Notes: generated by a model from the letters alone, not told the origin. DNA of 64,000 nt from Psychrobacillus sp. FSL H8-0483 (GCF_038637725.1 NZ_CP152052.1:975501-1039500); one strand, 5' to 3'. Positions 47,808 to 56,037 are shown, counted from the first letter of the stretch. Translations and numbers: made by a program.

Positions 47808-48386
47808 GTGGAGCCTATTAATGAAATCAAAAGTGTCATTACACCATTAAATCAAAAAAATGTTGATACTGACCAAATTATTTCGAAAGAATTTCTGAAA
47901 AGAATCGAGCGTACAGGATTCGGTAAATACTTGTTTTATCACTGGCGCTTCGATACTGAAGGAAATCCAATAAAAGATTTCGTCTTAAATGACGAACGAT
48001 TTAAAGATTCCACTATATTAGTAGCGCATGAGAACTTCGGTTGTGGATCGTCTCGTGAGCATGCACCTTGGTCGATTTTAGACTATGGTTTCCGTGTAGT
48101 CATTGCACCAAGTTTCGCAGATATTTTCTATAATAATTGCATGAAAAATGGGATTCTTCCTATTAAATTGTCCGTAGAAGAAGTAGAAGCGATTCTTAGC
48201 AAAGAAGTATATAATGTGGCAGTTAATTTAGAGGAACAAAAAGTGATCGGTGAGGACGGAGTAGTTTATTCGTTCGACATTGACCCGTACCAAAAGAAAA
48301 TGCTTCTTAATGGATGGGATGAGATTTCACTGACATTCCAATACGAAGAACATATTAAAGCGTACGAAGAAAAAGTGAAACTATAA
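47808..48386 (+). CDS. leuD: 3-Isopropylmalate dehydratase small subunit
   Basis: 192-residue partner of LeuC that supplies the substrate-binding swivelling domain. NVDTDQIISKEFLK, HENFGCGSSREHAPW and APSFADIFYNNCMKNGILP are typical. GTG start with AAGGAGG 8 nt upstream. Its last bases are the first part of a 12-bp direct repeat flanking a MITE-like insert. Confidence 0.97.
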   Translation: MEPINEIKSVITPLNQKNVDTDQIISKEFLKRIERTGFGKYLFYHWRFDTEGNPIKDFVLNDERFKDSTILVAHENFGCGSSREHAPWSILDYGFRVVIAPSFADIFYNNCMKNGILPIKLSVEEVEAILSKEVYNVAVNLEEQKVIGEDGVVYSFDIDPYQKKMLLNGWDEISLTFQYEEHIKAYEEKVKL

Positions 48387-48580
48387 TCAACGAGGCCACT
48401 GAAAATCTAGAAATTTGTATTTTAGTAAGAACTATTTGCTGTATTTAATTTAAGAGAATTTAGCGCGACGCATGAGACTCCTGCGGGAAAGTGAATGCCA
48501 AGGCGCTAAATTCTCTTAGCGGCTATTTGATAGATAATTTATTAAAATGACACTTTTAAAGTGGCCACTAATCAACGAGG
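48384..48580. mobile_element. MITE-like insertion between leuD and ilvA
   Basis: Flanked by perfect 12-bp direct repeats TAATCAACGAGG (48384-48395 and 48569-48580), which look like a target duplication. Just inside are inverted ends GGCCACTGAAAA / TTTTAAAGTGGCC. The interior has a perfect 15-bp palindrome AAGAGAATTTAGCGC / GCGCTAAATTCTCTT (48452-48517) enclosing GACTCCTGCGGGAAA, the core seen in three other repeats of this window. No coding capacity. Confidence 0.65.
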
Positions 48581-49625
48581 GTTTTTTCATCACCCATATG
48601 CTTTACAAAAAAATAGTGAATTAGGAGATGGTTTTGTTGGGAATTCATACGACACTGTAGGTTTATATCGAGCATCGGAAAAAGTAGCGGAGTTCGTTCA
48701 TCGTACACCATGTAAAAATTCGTCTACCATAAATGAACTTTGTGGAAAGAAAGTATTTCTGAAAATGGAGAACTTGCAAAAAACGGGTTCATTTAAAATT
48801 AGAGGTGCAATGAATAAAGTTTCACAGCTGACCGAAGCAGAATGCGCAAAAGGCTTAATCGCGGCATCCGCAGGGAACCACGCACAAGGTGTCGCTTACG
48901 CAGGAAAAGCCCGCAATGTGCCAGTCACTATTTATATGCCAATCGGGACACCTGCTGCTAAAGTGAACGCAACAAAAGGCTACGGAGCAACGGTCAAACT
49001 TGTTGGACAGAATTTTGACGAAGCATATGTTGCTGCTAGAGAAGAGCAACTTCGTACAGGAGCAACATTCATTCATCCATTCGACGACTTAGCCGTAATC
49101 GAAGGCCAGGCAACGGTTGCGATGGAAATGTTACAGCAACGGCCGGAGATTGACACGATTATCGTGCCAGCCGGTGGAGGAGGACTTCTTGCGGGTACTT
49201 TACTTGCAGTGAAATCCATTCGTCCAGATATCCGAGTAATTGGCGTTCAATCCATTAACTCAGCTGCGATTGCGATTGCTTATAAAGGAAAGAACGATGG
49301 ATTGGTTCCATTTCAAGGTAAGACGATTGCGGAAGGCATTAACGTGAAAATCCCAGGAAAGCTGACGATGAACATTATTCATTCCTTCGTGGACGACATC
49401 ATCACAGTGACAGAGCAAGAAATTGCTTCGGCAATTATCTTCATGCTTGAACGAGAAAAGACACTTATTGAAGGTGCAGGAGCTGCCGCAGTAGCAGCAG
49501 TGTTGAATAATCGCATTCCATCCATCGCTGAAAACGTAGGTATTATCGTAAGCGGAGGCAATTTCGACGTTGGCAAACTATCGGAATGCCAACAAATGTC
49601 TATCCAAGTTCCATTAGCAAAATAA
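48561..49625 (+). CDS. ilvA: Threonine dehydratase, short form lacking the regulatory domain
   Basis: Up to 354 residues. PLP-dependent deaminase making 2-ketobutyrate for isoleucine. PLP Lys in GSFKIRGAMNK (near residue 76), SAGNHAQGVAYA, the phosphate-binding GGGGLLAG and VSGGNFDVGKL are present. The ACT-like C-terminal domain of biosynthetic IlvA is absent, as in catabolic TdcB-type enzymes, so isoleucine feedback is not expected. The only start is a GTG with no ribosome binding site that lies inside the MITE; the first real family residues begin near residue 30, and there is no in-frame ATG/GTG/TTG between. Translation start is therefore unclear. Confidence 0.85.
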   Translation: MATNQRGFFHHPYALQKNSELGDGFVGNSYDTVGLYRASEKVAEFVHRTPCKNSSTINELCGKKVFLKMENLQKTGSFKIRGAMNKVSQLTEAECAKGLIAASAGNHAQGVAYAGKARNVPVTIYMPIGTPAAKVNATKGYGATVKLVGQNFDEAYVAAREEQLRTGATFIHPFDDLAVIEGQATVAMEMLQQRPEIDTIIVPAGGGGLLAGTLLAVKSIRPDIRVIGVQSINSAAIAIAYKGKNDGLVPFQGKTIAEGINVKIPGKLTMNIIHSFVDDIITVTEQEIASAIIFMLEREKTLIEGAGAAAVAAVLNNRIPSIAENVGIIVSGGNFDVGKLSECQQMSIQVPLAK

Positions 49626-49636
49626 ATTAAGAATGG

Positions 49637-49668
49637 ACCACTAGTCGATGAGACTGGTGGTTTATTTT
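49637..49668 (+). terminator. Terminator of the ilv-leu operon
   Basis: ACCACTAGTC / GACTGGTGGT (one G-T pair) with a 5-nt loop, then TTTATTTT. Confidence 0.85.
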
Positions 49669-49718
49669 GCGTGGAGTATAAGCGATGAAGTGATTGGACT
49701 AGGTGTGTACTGGGGATG

Positions 49719-49873
49719 TTGCGAATAATGGCCAAAATATTGCGAGTATGAAGTGTGATATTGCGAATAACAGAGTTAATATTGCGAGTAAGCCAATCGA
49801 TGTTGCGAGTAAATGGTTCGATCTTGCGTATGCCACTATATATTGCGAGTACCAGGTACTATATTGTGCGTAA
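49719..49873. repeat. TTGCG 21-bp array, third copy
   Basis: Eight monomers: TTGCG (last TTGTG) at 49719, 49740, 49761, 49782, 49803, 49824, 49843 and 49864, that is 21-bp steps with one of 19. Core AATATTGCGAGTA as in the array at 1.7-2.3 kb. It sits between the ilvA terminator and the catE promoter. Any ORF read through it is artefactual. Confidence 0.9.
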
Positions 49874-49933
49874 TGGGTACAATAATAGAAGTATGCCTCT
49901 CCTCATGACATTTCACCAGATTAATTTGCAAAT

Positions 49934-49987
49934 TAGTTACTTGACTTTATTAGGTAACTAAAATATAATAACTTACTATAAGTAACT
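49934..49987 (+). promoter_or_regulatory. SigA promoter with overlapping operators upstream of the CatE-like gene
   Basis: Near-consensus promoter TTGACT (49941-49946), 17-nt spacer, TATAAT (49964-49969). The -35 is bracketed by the inverted repeat TAGTTAC / GTAACTA (49934-49940 / 49954-49960). A second dyad TTACT-ATA-AGTAA (49973-49985) covers the likely start site. This is the layout of a repressed promoter. B. subtilis catDE is controlled by the HxlR/MarR-like regulators CatR and YodB, so a related repressor is plausible (inference). Confidence 0.75.
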
Positions 49988-50012
49988 GATAAAAAAATTG
50001 GAGGAATTATAA

Positions 50013-50858
50013 ATGAAATATCAAAATAAACCATATACTTTCGTGGAATTAGTAGAATTAAAAGTATCGGATTTAGAACGTTCTCTTAGCTATTATCAGG
50101 AGATAATCGGATTTAAAGTACTTGAAAAGAAAGACAACAAAGTATTTTTGACTGCTGACGGAAAAACAGCATTATTATCTTTAGAGCAACCAGCAAATTC
50201 TAAGCCTAAGCCACAAAACACAACAGGCTTGTACCACTTTGCACTTCTATTACCAAGTCGTGCAGATTTAGGAGCTGTATTAAAGCATTTCATCGAAATT
50301 AATGCGCGCGTTGGAGCAGGAGATCATTTAGTAAGTGAAGCATTATATTTAAATGATCCAGATGGGAACGGCATCGAAATTTATAATGACCGTCCAGATA
50401 CAGAATGGAAATGGAATGGTGAGTTTGTTGCAATGGATACACTTCAAATCGATGCACAAAGCATTTTGGCAGAGGGTGCAAATACTAAATGGGTTGGCTT
50501 ACCAGAAGGAACTGTAATGGGTCATATTCATTTACAAGTTGCAGATTTAGCAGCTACAGAGAAATTCTATAATTTATTAGGATTTGAAGTTGTCACTCCA
50601 TATCCAGGTGCTTTATTTATGGCAACGGGTAAATATCACCACCATATCGGATTGAACACATGGGCTGGAGTAGGAGCACAACCAGCTGGGGAAAACGCTT
50701 TGGGTCTTGAAGCATTTAATTTAGTATATCCAAGCAATGAAGTGCTAAGTACTGCACTAGAAAACTTGAATACAAACAATATATCTGTAGTAGAAGAAAA
50801 CGGGATCTACATCACAAAAGATCCATCTCAAAATAAAATCAAATTGATCGTAAAATAA
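50013..50858 (+). CDS. CatE-like extradiol dioxygenase (VOC fold)
   Basis: 281-residue protein with two tandem vicinal-oxygen-chelate modules (about residues 8-125 and 165-280). YHFALLLPSRADL, SEALYLNDPDGNGIEIYND, MGHIHLQVADL and YHHHIGLNTWAG place it with CatE (catechol-2,3-dioxygenase) of Bacilli. Metal-binding His and Glu are visible in GHIHL, KYHHHIGL and the conserved NGIEIY. It probably detoxifies catechols or related quinone precursors. GGAGG precedes the ATG. Single gene with its own terminator. Confidence 0.88.
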   Translation: MKYQNKPYTFVELVELKVSDLERSLSYYQEIIGFKVLEKKDNKVFLTADGKTALLSLEQPANSKPKPQNTTGLYHFALLLPSRADLGAVLKHFIEINARVGAGDHLVSEALYLNDPDGNGIEIYNDRPDTEWKWNGEFVAMDTLQIDAQSILAEGANTKWVGLPEGTVMGHIHLQVADLAATEKFYNLLGFEVVTPYPGALFMATGKYHHHIGLNTWAGVGAQPAGENALGLEAFNLVYPSNEVLSTALENLNTNNISVVEENGIYITKDPSQNKIKLIVK

Positions 50859-50860
50859 TG

Positions 50861-50892
50861 AAATGACTCCGAGCAATCGGAGTCATTTTTTG
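50861..50892 (+). terminator. Terminator after CatE-like gene
   Basis: Perfect stem AAATGACTCCGA / TCGGAGTCATTT, GCAA loop, T-run. Confidence 0.95.
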
Positions 50893-50920
50893 TATAAAAA
50901 TTTACAAATAATGTATAAAC

Positions 50921-51020
50921 GAGACCAATTCCTCCAAACCGAGACCAAATCGCCAAATTCGAGACCATTTTCTCCTCAACCGAGACCTACTCCTCCAAAC
51001 CAAGACCAATTCGCAAAATC
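50921..51020. repeat. 20-bp-period array, GAGACC family
   Basis: GAGACC starts at 50921, 50941, 50961 and 50982, with AAGACC at 51002 (steps 20, 20, 21, 20). Variable CTCCAAAC/CGCCAAAT-type sequences fill the rest of each unit. Unrelated in sequence to the TTGCG arrays but of the same period and also directly after a terminator. Confidence 0.85.
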
Positions 51021-51066
51021 GGCATCAAAAAAACTGAAACCCAAAGTTATTAGTCTTCTCCCTCTT

Positions 51067-51858
51067 TTATAAGGCCTTCAACATACCGCCATCGACTACT
51101 AAGTTTTGGCCAGTCATATACGTGTTAGCTTCCGAGCACAAAAATGCAATAATATTCGCAAATTCAGCAGGCTCACCATATCGTCCAGCTGGAATCATTT
51201 GCTTATTTCCTGCTTGAATTTCGTTAATCGACACGTTTTTCTTTACAGCTGCAATTTGATCAAGCTCTGTAATACGATCCGTCTGAATTCGACCTGGTCC
51301 GACAGTATTTATTAGTATGTTATTAACTGCATACTCGCGAGCAATACTTTTTGAAAGTCCAACCATCCCTAGACGGAATGTATTCGACAAAATAAGACCA
51401 TCTATTACTTCTTTTGTAGAAGAAGAGGAAATGTTGACGATTCTCCCGAAATTTTGCTCTTTCATGTAAGGGAGCGCTAAACGAATCGTACGTATATAGC
51501 TTAATAAATTTTTCTCGAATGCGGTGTTCCAATCTTCGTCTGTTACCTGTGAAAAGCCTCCAGGACTAGGACCGCCAGCGTTATTCACTAAAATATCGAC
51601 ACCACCTAGTAACGCGCTTGCTGTCTCAAATAGACGATTAATGTCATCTTCCTTTGTCACATCGCATACTACATAATAGACTTCTTGATTGTTACTCGCT
51701 GCTTTAATTTCTTCAGCGGTTGTTTTCAGTTCTTCCTCATTTCGACTCGATAGGAGGATTTTTGCGCCTTCCATAGCAAATTGGAGAGCTGTTGCTTTTC
51801 CTAGACCTTTGCTTGAGGCAGTCACAATGACGCGTTTATTTTGTAGTCCTAAATTCAT
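51067..51858 (-). CDS. Atypical short-chain dehydrogenase lacking the YxxxK motif
   Basis: 263-residue SDR. The cofactor loop TASSKGLGKATA (near residue 13), LVNNAGG (near residue 90), the catalytic-region Ser in NISSSST and the end NTYMTGQNLVVDGGML are conserved. Where classical SDRs have YxxxK before GLxKSxA, this protein reads SNTFR (ILSNTFRLGMVGLSKSIARE), replacing Tyr by Ser and Lys by Arg. Either it belongs to a divergent SDR subgroup or its activity is altered. AGGAATTTTAAA-type weak ribosome binding site. Annotated homologues are usually called 3-oxoacyl-ACP reductase, a label not supported here. Confidence 0.82.
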   Translation of the reverse strand: MNLGLQNKRVIVTASSKGLGKATALQFAMEGAKILLSSRNEEELKTTAEEIKAASNNQEVYYVVCDVTKEDDINRLFETASALLGGVDILVNNAGGPSPGGFSQVTDEDWNTAFEKNLLSYIRTIRLALPYMKEQNFGRIVNISSSSTKEVIDGLILSNTFRLGMVGLSKSIAREYAVNNILINTVGPGRIQTDRITELDQIAAVKKNVSINEIQAGNKQMIPAGRYGEPAEFANIIAFLCSEANTYMTGQNLVVDGGMLKAL

Positions 51859-52004
51859 TTTAAAATTCCTTTCAATTATGTGATAGTTTTATATTACACT
51901 GAATTTTCTGATTCGTAATTGTAAAGTTCATGTAAAGTTTCTCAAAATCCATTCTTTCCTCTTGTTTCATATGCTATATTTCCTTTTAGGAGGTCTCAAT
52001 ACCT

Positions 52005-53693
52005 ATGAAAAAATGGTCTAGTATTCCACTGCGAATGAAGTATTTAATAACAACTTTTAGTTCTTTTATCTTATTTGGTATTATGACGATTTTATTAATT
52101 GTGCAAGTTATTCAGAATCAACGGCTTTCCGACAAATTAGAGATATCTTCTGAAAATGTCGAAAGTGCAGATATGATGCGAGCAGAAGTTGCAAGTTTAT
52201 ACATAGCCATATCACATTTTGCAGGTGATCCGTTAGAAGAATACGACAAAGAATATGAAATGAAAAAAGAGAGTTTGAATCAACTAGTTACTACTGCTAC
52301 TCAACGTATGGCCCATGTTGAATGGGAAACCTTTCAGAAAACATTAAATGGTATTCAAACAACATATGAAAATAATTTAAAAGACTCTGTGGTAAATAAA
52401 GAGAATGTCGCAAAGCGTAGACAGCTTCAGTCTATTAATGAGAAATATAATATGTTAACGGCTATGCTGGATGCAACAAGAAAAGATGAGTCTGTAAATC
52501 GACAACTTATAATTGAAGAAATGAACAAAAGTCAGCAACAAACAATTGTAACTGTTATTATAGCCTTTCTAATTTCTGGGTTATTTTCAATTACTTTGTT
52601 ATTAGTAACGAATCGTCAAATTAAAGGTCAGCTTTCTATCGTCGCAGCTTCAGCGAAAGAAATATCAAAAGGGAATTTATTAGTTAATCCTATCCCTATT
52701 TCGACAAAAGACGAAATTGGGGAAGTCTCGCAAGCTATGAATGAAATGAAAACTAGTTTAACAAGCATGGTACAAATGATTAAAGAAACAGCAGAGAGAT
52801 TAAATGAAGATAGTACATTATTAAAACAATACTCGAACAATACAGTTGCTGGCACAAACACTGTGCAACTGGCAATAAATGAATCTAGTACCAGTATGAT
52901 GGAGCAAAGAGAAGCTTCCATAGGTATACGAACTTTTCTAGAGGAGTTTTCAGGTACCTTTGGAGAAGTGACAGAAAAAGCATTAACTTTAAATAATCAT
53001 GCGACAAGTGCTGTTAAAATTGCAGATGAAAGTGCAGATGCTATGAAAATTGCAGCATTGGAAGCATCACGACTACGGACTTTATTTAAATCAGCGGATA
53101 AAGAACGACTTTTGTTACAAGAGCGAACAGAAGAAATTGCCAGAATGACGACCATCGTCCAATCTATATCGAAACAAACCAATTTGCTTGCTTTAAATGC
53201 TGGAATTGAAGCGGCTCGATCTGGTGAACATGGAAAAGGCTTTGCAGTTGTTGCAGAAGAAGTGAAAAAGTTGGCAGACGAGGTTTCCTTAACTGCAAAT
53301 ACCATTCGCGAAATTTCTAACTCTATTACGCTTCAAGGGAATGATATGGAGAAAGTGTTTGCTGAGGGTCTGTCCACTTCTAAAAATAGCGCCAATACGT
53401 TTCAATTACTGCATGAAAAATTGGACGCTATTGTTTCCTTTATTCATGAATCCAAAAATCAAAACGATCATATGGCAGAGTCTATCCTTACAATTGAGCA
53501 TGAAAAGAATGAATCAGAAAAGCTAATATTTGAATTGACTAGATCTATTGACGAAAATACAGCACATATGGAACAAACCGTACAATTACTTTCCGTAAAT
53601 GTCCAAACGATTGAATCTTTGTCTAAACTAGTCACTAATGTGAGCGAACAAGCGAACAATTTGGAAACATCGACATCACGTTTCATAATGTAA
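52005..53693 (+). CDS. Methyl-accepting chemotaxis protein
   Basis: 562-residue chemoreceptor, second in the window. Transmembrane helices at about residues 14-36 and 182-205 flank a helical extracellular domain. The HAMP follows ([26 protein letters not shown]), then the signalling hairpin [19 protein letters not shown] with [23 protein letters not shown] precedes the ATG. Similar in length and layout to the receptor at 35222 but clearly divergent in the sensor. A weak CodY-like sequence (11 of 15) lies at 51902-51916. Confidence 0.95.
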   Translation: MKKWSSIPLRMKYLITTFSSFILFGIMTILLIVQVIQNQRLSDKLEISSENVESADMMRAEVASLYIAISHFAGDPLEEYDKEYEMKKESLNQLVTTATQRMAHVEWETFQKTLNGIQTTYENNLKDSVVNKENVAKRRQLQSINEKYNMLTAMLDATRKDESVNRQLIIEEMNKSQQQTIVTVIIAFLISGLFSITLLLVTNRQIKGQLSIVAASAKEISKGNLLVNPIPISTKDEIGEVSQAMNEMKTSLTSMVQMIKETAERLNEDSTLLKQYSNNTVAGTNTVQLAINESSTSMMEQREASIGIRTFLEEFSGTFGEVTEKALTLNNHATSAVKIADESADAMKIAALEASRLRTLFKSADKERLLLQERTEEIARMTTIVQSISKQTNLLALNAGIEAARSGEHGKGFAVVAEEVKKLADEVSLTANTIREISNSITLQGNDMEKVFAEGLSTSKNSANTFQLLHEKLDAIVSFIHESKNQNDHMAESILTIEHEKNESEKLIFELTRSIDENTAHMEQTVQLLSVNVQTIESLSKLVTNVSEQANNLETSTSRFIM

Positions 53694-53694
53694 C

Positions 53695-53738
53695 AAAAGC
53701 CTGAAAAGTCATTTCATTGACTTTTTGGGCTTTTTTTT
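53695..53738 (+). terminator. Terminator after second chemoreceptor
   Basis: AAAAGCC...AAAAGTCA / TGACTTTT...GGCTTTT stem, T-run. Confidence 0.9.
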
Positions 53739-53813
53739 ATTTCGTAAACATTGATATATCAAGGTTTATGCAATATTTAAGGTTGAAATTTTATAGCTTA
53801 ATTAGACGTGTTT

Positions 53814-53830
53814 TGTAACATAATTGTTAC
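53814..53830 (+). promoter_or_regulatory. WalR box upstream of NlpC/P60 gene
   Basis: TGTAAC-ATAAT-TGTTAC fits the WalR (YycF) direct-repeat consensus TGTWAH-N5-TGTWAH exactly. It is embedded in a wider palindrome TTTTGTAAC / GTTACAAAA (53811-53834). A TAAGAT -10-like hexamer follows at 53864. WalR controls NlpC/P60-type cell-wall hydrolases in B. subtilis, which matches the gene downstream. Confidence 0.7.
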
Positions 53831-53915
53831 AAAACTGTAAAGTTAAAAACGTTTAAATCGTGGTAAGATGAATTTAGTTAATTATCAGAAAACTTTTTTT
53901 ACTTGGGGGAACAAC

Positions 53916-54410
53916 ATGAATACTAAATCTATGTCGCAAAAAGTCATTACTATATTTGTATTAACTATTCTATTAGCTACGGCATCATTCGTAGGAAATG
54001 CAGAAGCATCAAGCTCTGTTAATTCAAACGAATTAGTTGCAACTGCTAAAGATTTAGTAGGAATAAAATATCGTGGTGGCGGTACGACTACAGCAGGATT
54101 TGATTGCTCTGGATTTGTAGGATATGTGTTCGATGATGTAGGTATTAATCTTCCCAGAACATCGTCAGGTATGCATGCCTCGGGAACAAAAATCGACCGA
54201 GATGATTTAATATCCGGAGATCTAGTATTCTTTAACACGACAGGTAAAGGTGTCTCACATGTTGGTATATATATAGGAGAGGGCAAGTTTATCCATTCTT
54301 CCTCTTCAAAAGGTGTTAAAATTGATAAATTAAATGACCCATACTATTGGGGTGATCGTTATATTGGAGCTAAACGAGTTGCTGATGTTACAGTTGCAGT
54401 GAACAAATAA
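53916..54410 (+). CDS. NlpC/P60 cell-wall endopeptidase
   Basis: 164-residue secreted hydrolase consisting of a signal peptide (about residues 1-32, cleavage after AEA) and a single NlpC/P60 domain. Catalytic Cys in FDCSGFVGYVF, His in SHVGIYIGEGKFIHS; no LysM or SH3 binding domain. TGGGGGAAC precedes the ATG at 53916; the longer frame from 53868 has no ribosome binding site and would bury the signal peptide. Likely a WalR target. Confidence 0.92.
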   Translation: MNTKSMSQKVITIFVLTILLATASFVGNAEASSSVNSNELVATAKDLVGIKYRGGGTTTAGFDCSGFVGYVFDDVGINLPRTSSGMHASGTKIDRDDLISGDLVFFNTTGKGVSHVGIYIGEGKFIHSSSSKGVKIDKLNDPYYWGDRYIGAKRVADVTVAVNK

Positions 54411-54421
54411 AACATATAACA

Positions 54422-54460
54422 AAATGTTCTATCGTATAATTAACGGTAGAACATTTTTTT
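54422..54460 (+). terminator. Terminator after NlpC/P60 gene
   Basis: AAATGTTCTA / TAGAACATTT stem with inner CGT/ACG pairing and a T-run. Confidence 0.9.
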
Positions 54461-54466
54461 ATTCTT

Positions 54467-54648
54467 GGCACTGTTAAATGATCTTATTGTAACCTACCAA
54501 AAATCCGCTCGCTTTCCGCGGACGAACTGCCAAGCCTCCTCACTTGCAAGCTCGTAGTGGGGTCTTGGCAGCCCGTTTTTCCGCAGGAGTCTCGCGGATT
54601 TTGTCACAAAATATATTCTAAAAAACAAAAGCCAGATTTAACAAAGCC
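54467..54648. mobile_element. MITE-like palindromic element
   Basis: Imperfect 13-bp inverted ends GGCACTGTTAAAT / ATTTAACAAAGCC, flanked by TTATTCTT and TTATTCTA, a likely target duplication of 7-8 bp. Inside lies a palindrome (AAATCCGC / GCGGATTT and CTGCCAAG / CTTGGCAG) with the shared CCGCAGGAGTC core. About 180 bp, non-coding. Fills most of the gap between the terminator and the PilZ-like gene. Confidence 0.65.
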
Positions 54649-54771
54649 TTATTCTAACAAAATTTTTTATACAGTTTTTTAATTATAAAAATATTGAAAA
54701 ACAATAAGTCCATAGTCATAATGGAGGAAAGTCGACACAGCTTCTTTGTGTGGATGCTGGGAGGGAAAAAC

Positions 54772-55155
54772 ATGCAGTACAAACGCAATGAATATTTTCG
54801 TTATACCTTCGGAGAACCGTGTGAGGCAACTTTTCGATTAATAAAAAATGCTAGTGAAACATCTCCACAGGAAATATCAAATAAGGGGACATGTAAAATA
54901 ATTGATATTAGTCCGAATGGGTTGAAAATTTACTCAGAACTTTTTATCTCTATTGATAAATTAAAACAAGTAGAAATAAATTTCAATTTAGATGAAGCAC
55001 CTCTTACAATGATTGGTGAATTTATATGGTCCAAAGGAAAATTCAGTGGTTATGAGTATGGTGTTCGCTTATTAGGGGACACTGAAAGCGAGCAATTAAT
55101 CATTAGTGAACTTAAAAGTCGTCGAAGAAAAGAAATGGAAATAAAAAAACAATAA
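54772..55155 (+). CDS. PilZ-like domain protein
   Basis: 127-residue protein with the outline of a PilZ c-di-GMP receptor: N-terminal KRNEYFRYTFGEPCEATFRL, then IIDISPNGLKIYSE (the D/NxSxxG motif) and a beta-barrel strand pattern ending GYEYGVRLLGD. The RxxxR motif is imperfect (RNEYFR), so ligand binding is uncertain. GGAGGG lies 7 nt before the ATG at 54772; the longer frame from 54694 is not supported. The EAL fragment elsewhere in the window suggests c-di-GMP signalling exists in this organism. Confidence 0.7.
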   Translation: MQYKRNEYFRYTFGEPCEATFRLIKNASETSPQEISNKGTCKIIDISPNGLKIYSELFISIDKLKQVEINFNLDEAPLTMIGEFIWSKGKFSGYEYGVRLLGDTESEQLIISELKSRRRKEMEIKKQ

Positions 55156-55198
55156 TTTGTCAAAGTTCGACAAAAAAATAAATAAATTTTTATCTAAA

Positions 55199-55226
55199 GA
55201 AGGATATTTCAGATAGGATGTTGAAA
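55199..55226 (+). promoter_or_regulatory. Candidate SigH promoter of hpf
   Basis: GAAGGATAT, 12-nt spacer, GTTGAAA; the consensus is RnAGGAwWW-N11-12-RnnGAAT, so only the last base differs. B. subtilis hpf (yvyD) also uses SigH. No clear SigB promoter was found. Confidence 0.55.
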
Positions 55227-55261
55227 TATATATATAGAGTTAAATCAAAGGAGGAGTTTAC

Positions 55262-55819
55262 ATGCTAAACTTTAACATTCGTGGAGAAAACATTGAGGTG
55301 ACTCCTGCAATTCGAGAATACGTCGAAGGAAAAATCGATAAAGTGGATCGCTACTTCAACGAAGAAATACAAGCTACAGCTAACGTCAATTTAAAAGTGT
55401 ACAATGACAGACAAACAAAAGTTGAAGTGACAATTCCAATGAAAAATCTTACATTGCGTGCTGAAGAACGTCACGCAGATATGTATGCGGCGGTTGATTT
55501 AATTATAGATAAGCTGGAACGTCAAATTCGCAAATATAAAACAAGAGTAAATCGAAAATCCCGTGAGCGAGAAGGCTTACCTTCTTACTTTGTAACAATC
55601 GAAGGACCTGATGCGCCTGTAATGCAATCGGATGAAGAAGAATTTAATATTGTACGTACTAAACAATTTGATTTAAAGCCAATGGATCAAGAAGAAGCTG
55701 TTTTACAAATGAACATGTTAGGCCATAATTTTTTCATCTTCACAGATGCTGATTCGAATGGTACTAATATTGTTTACAAACGAAGTGACGGTAAATACGG
55801 GTTAATTGAAACGAACTAA
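55262..55819 (+). CDS. hpf: Long-form ribosome hibernation promoting factor
   Basis: 185-residue protein that dimerises 70S ribosomes into inactive 100S particles. The N-terminal HPF/YfiA domain (about residues 1-100: FNIRGENIEVTPAIREYVEGKI, ERHADMYAAVDLIIDKLERQIRKYK) and the C-terminal dimerisation domain (about residues 125-182: IVRTKQFDLKPMDQEEAVLQMNMLGHNFFIF) are both complete. AAAGGAGGAG precedes the ATG. Confidence 0.97.
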   Translation: MLNFNIRGENIEVTPAIREYVEGKIDKVDRYFNEEIQATANVNLKVYNDRQTKVEVTIPMKNLTLRAEERHADMYAAVDLIIDKLERQIRKYKTRVNRKSREREGLPSYFVTIEGPDAPVMQSDEEEFNIVRTKQFDLKPMDQEEAVLQMNMLGHNFFIFTDADSNGTNIVYKRSDGKYGLIETN

Positions 55820-55985
55820 ACTAATCTTGAGCGAACGTTTTCAGTTTGTTTTTTAAGCCTAAAGATGTACTGCTAGTGCTGCCAGATGCAGCCCCAAAAA
55901 AGTTGGTCTAACGCCTTTAATGGAGAACTTAGGTTGCTACAATGACCAGTGTGTTTCATCCGTTAGATATTATTTTGACAATACG

Positions 55986-56018
55986 AACTCTCCTCTATGC
56001 AAGAGGAGAGTTTTTTTT
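55986..56018 (+). terminator. Terminator upstream of secA
   Basis: Perfect 11-bp stem AACTCTCCTCT / AGAGGAGAGTT plus eight T residues. It ends the hpf transcript about 165 bp after the stop; the 55820-55985 stretch holds no recognised feature. Confidence 0.93.
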
Positions 56019-56037
56019 ACATTGTGCACTACCTTAT

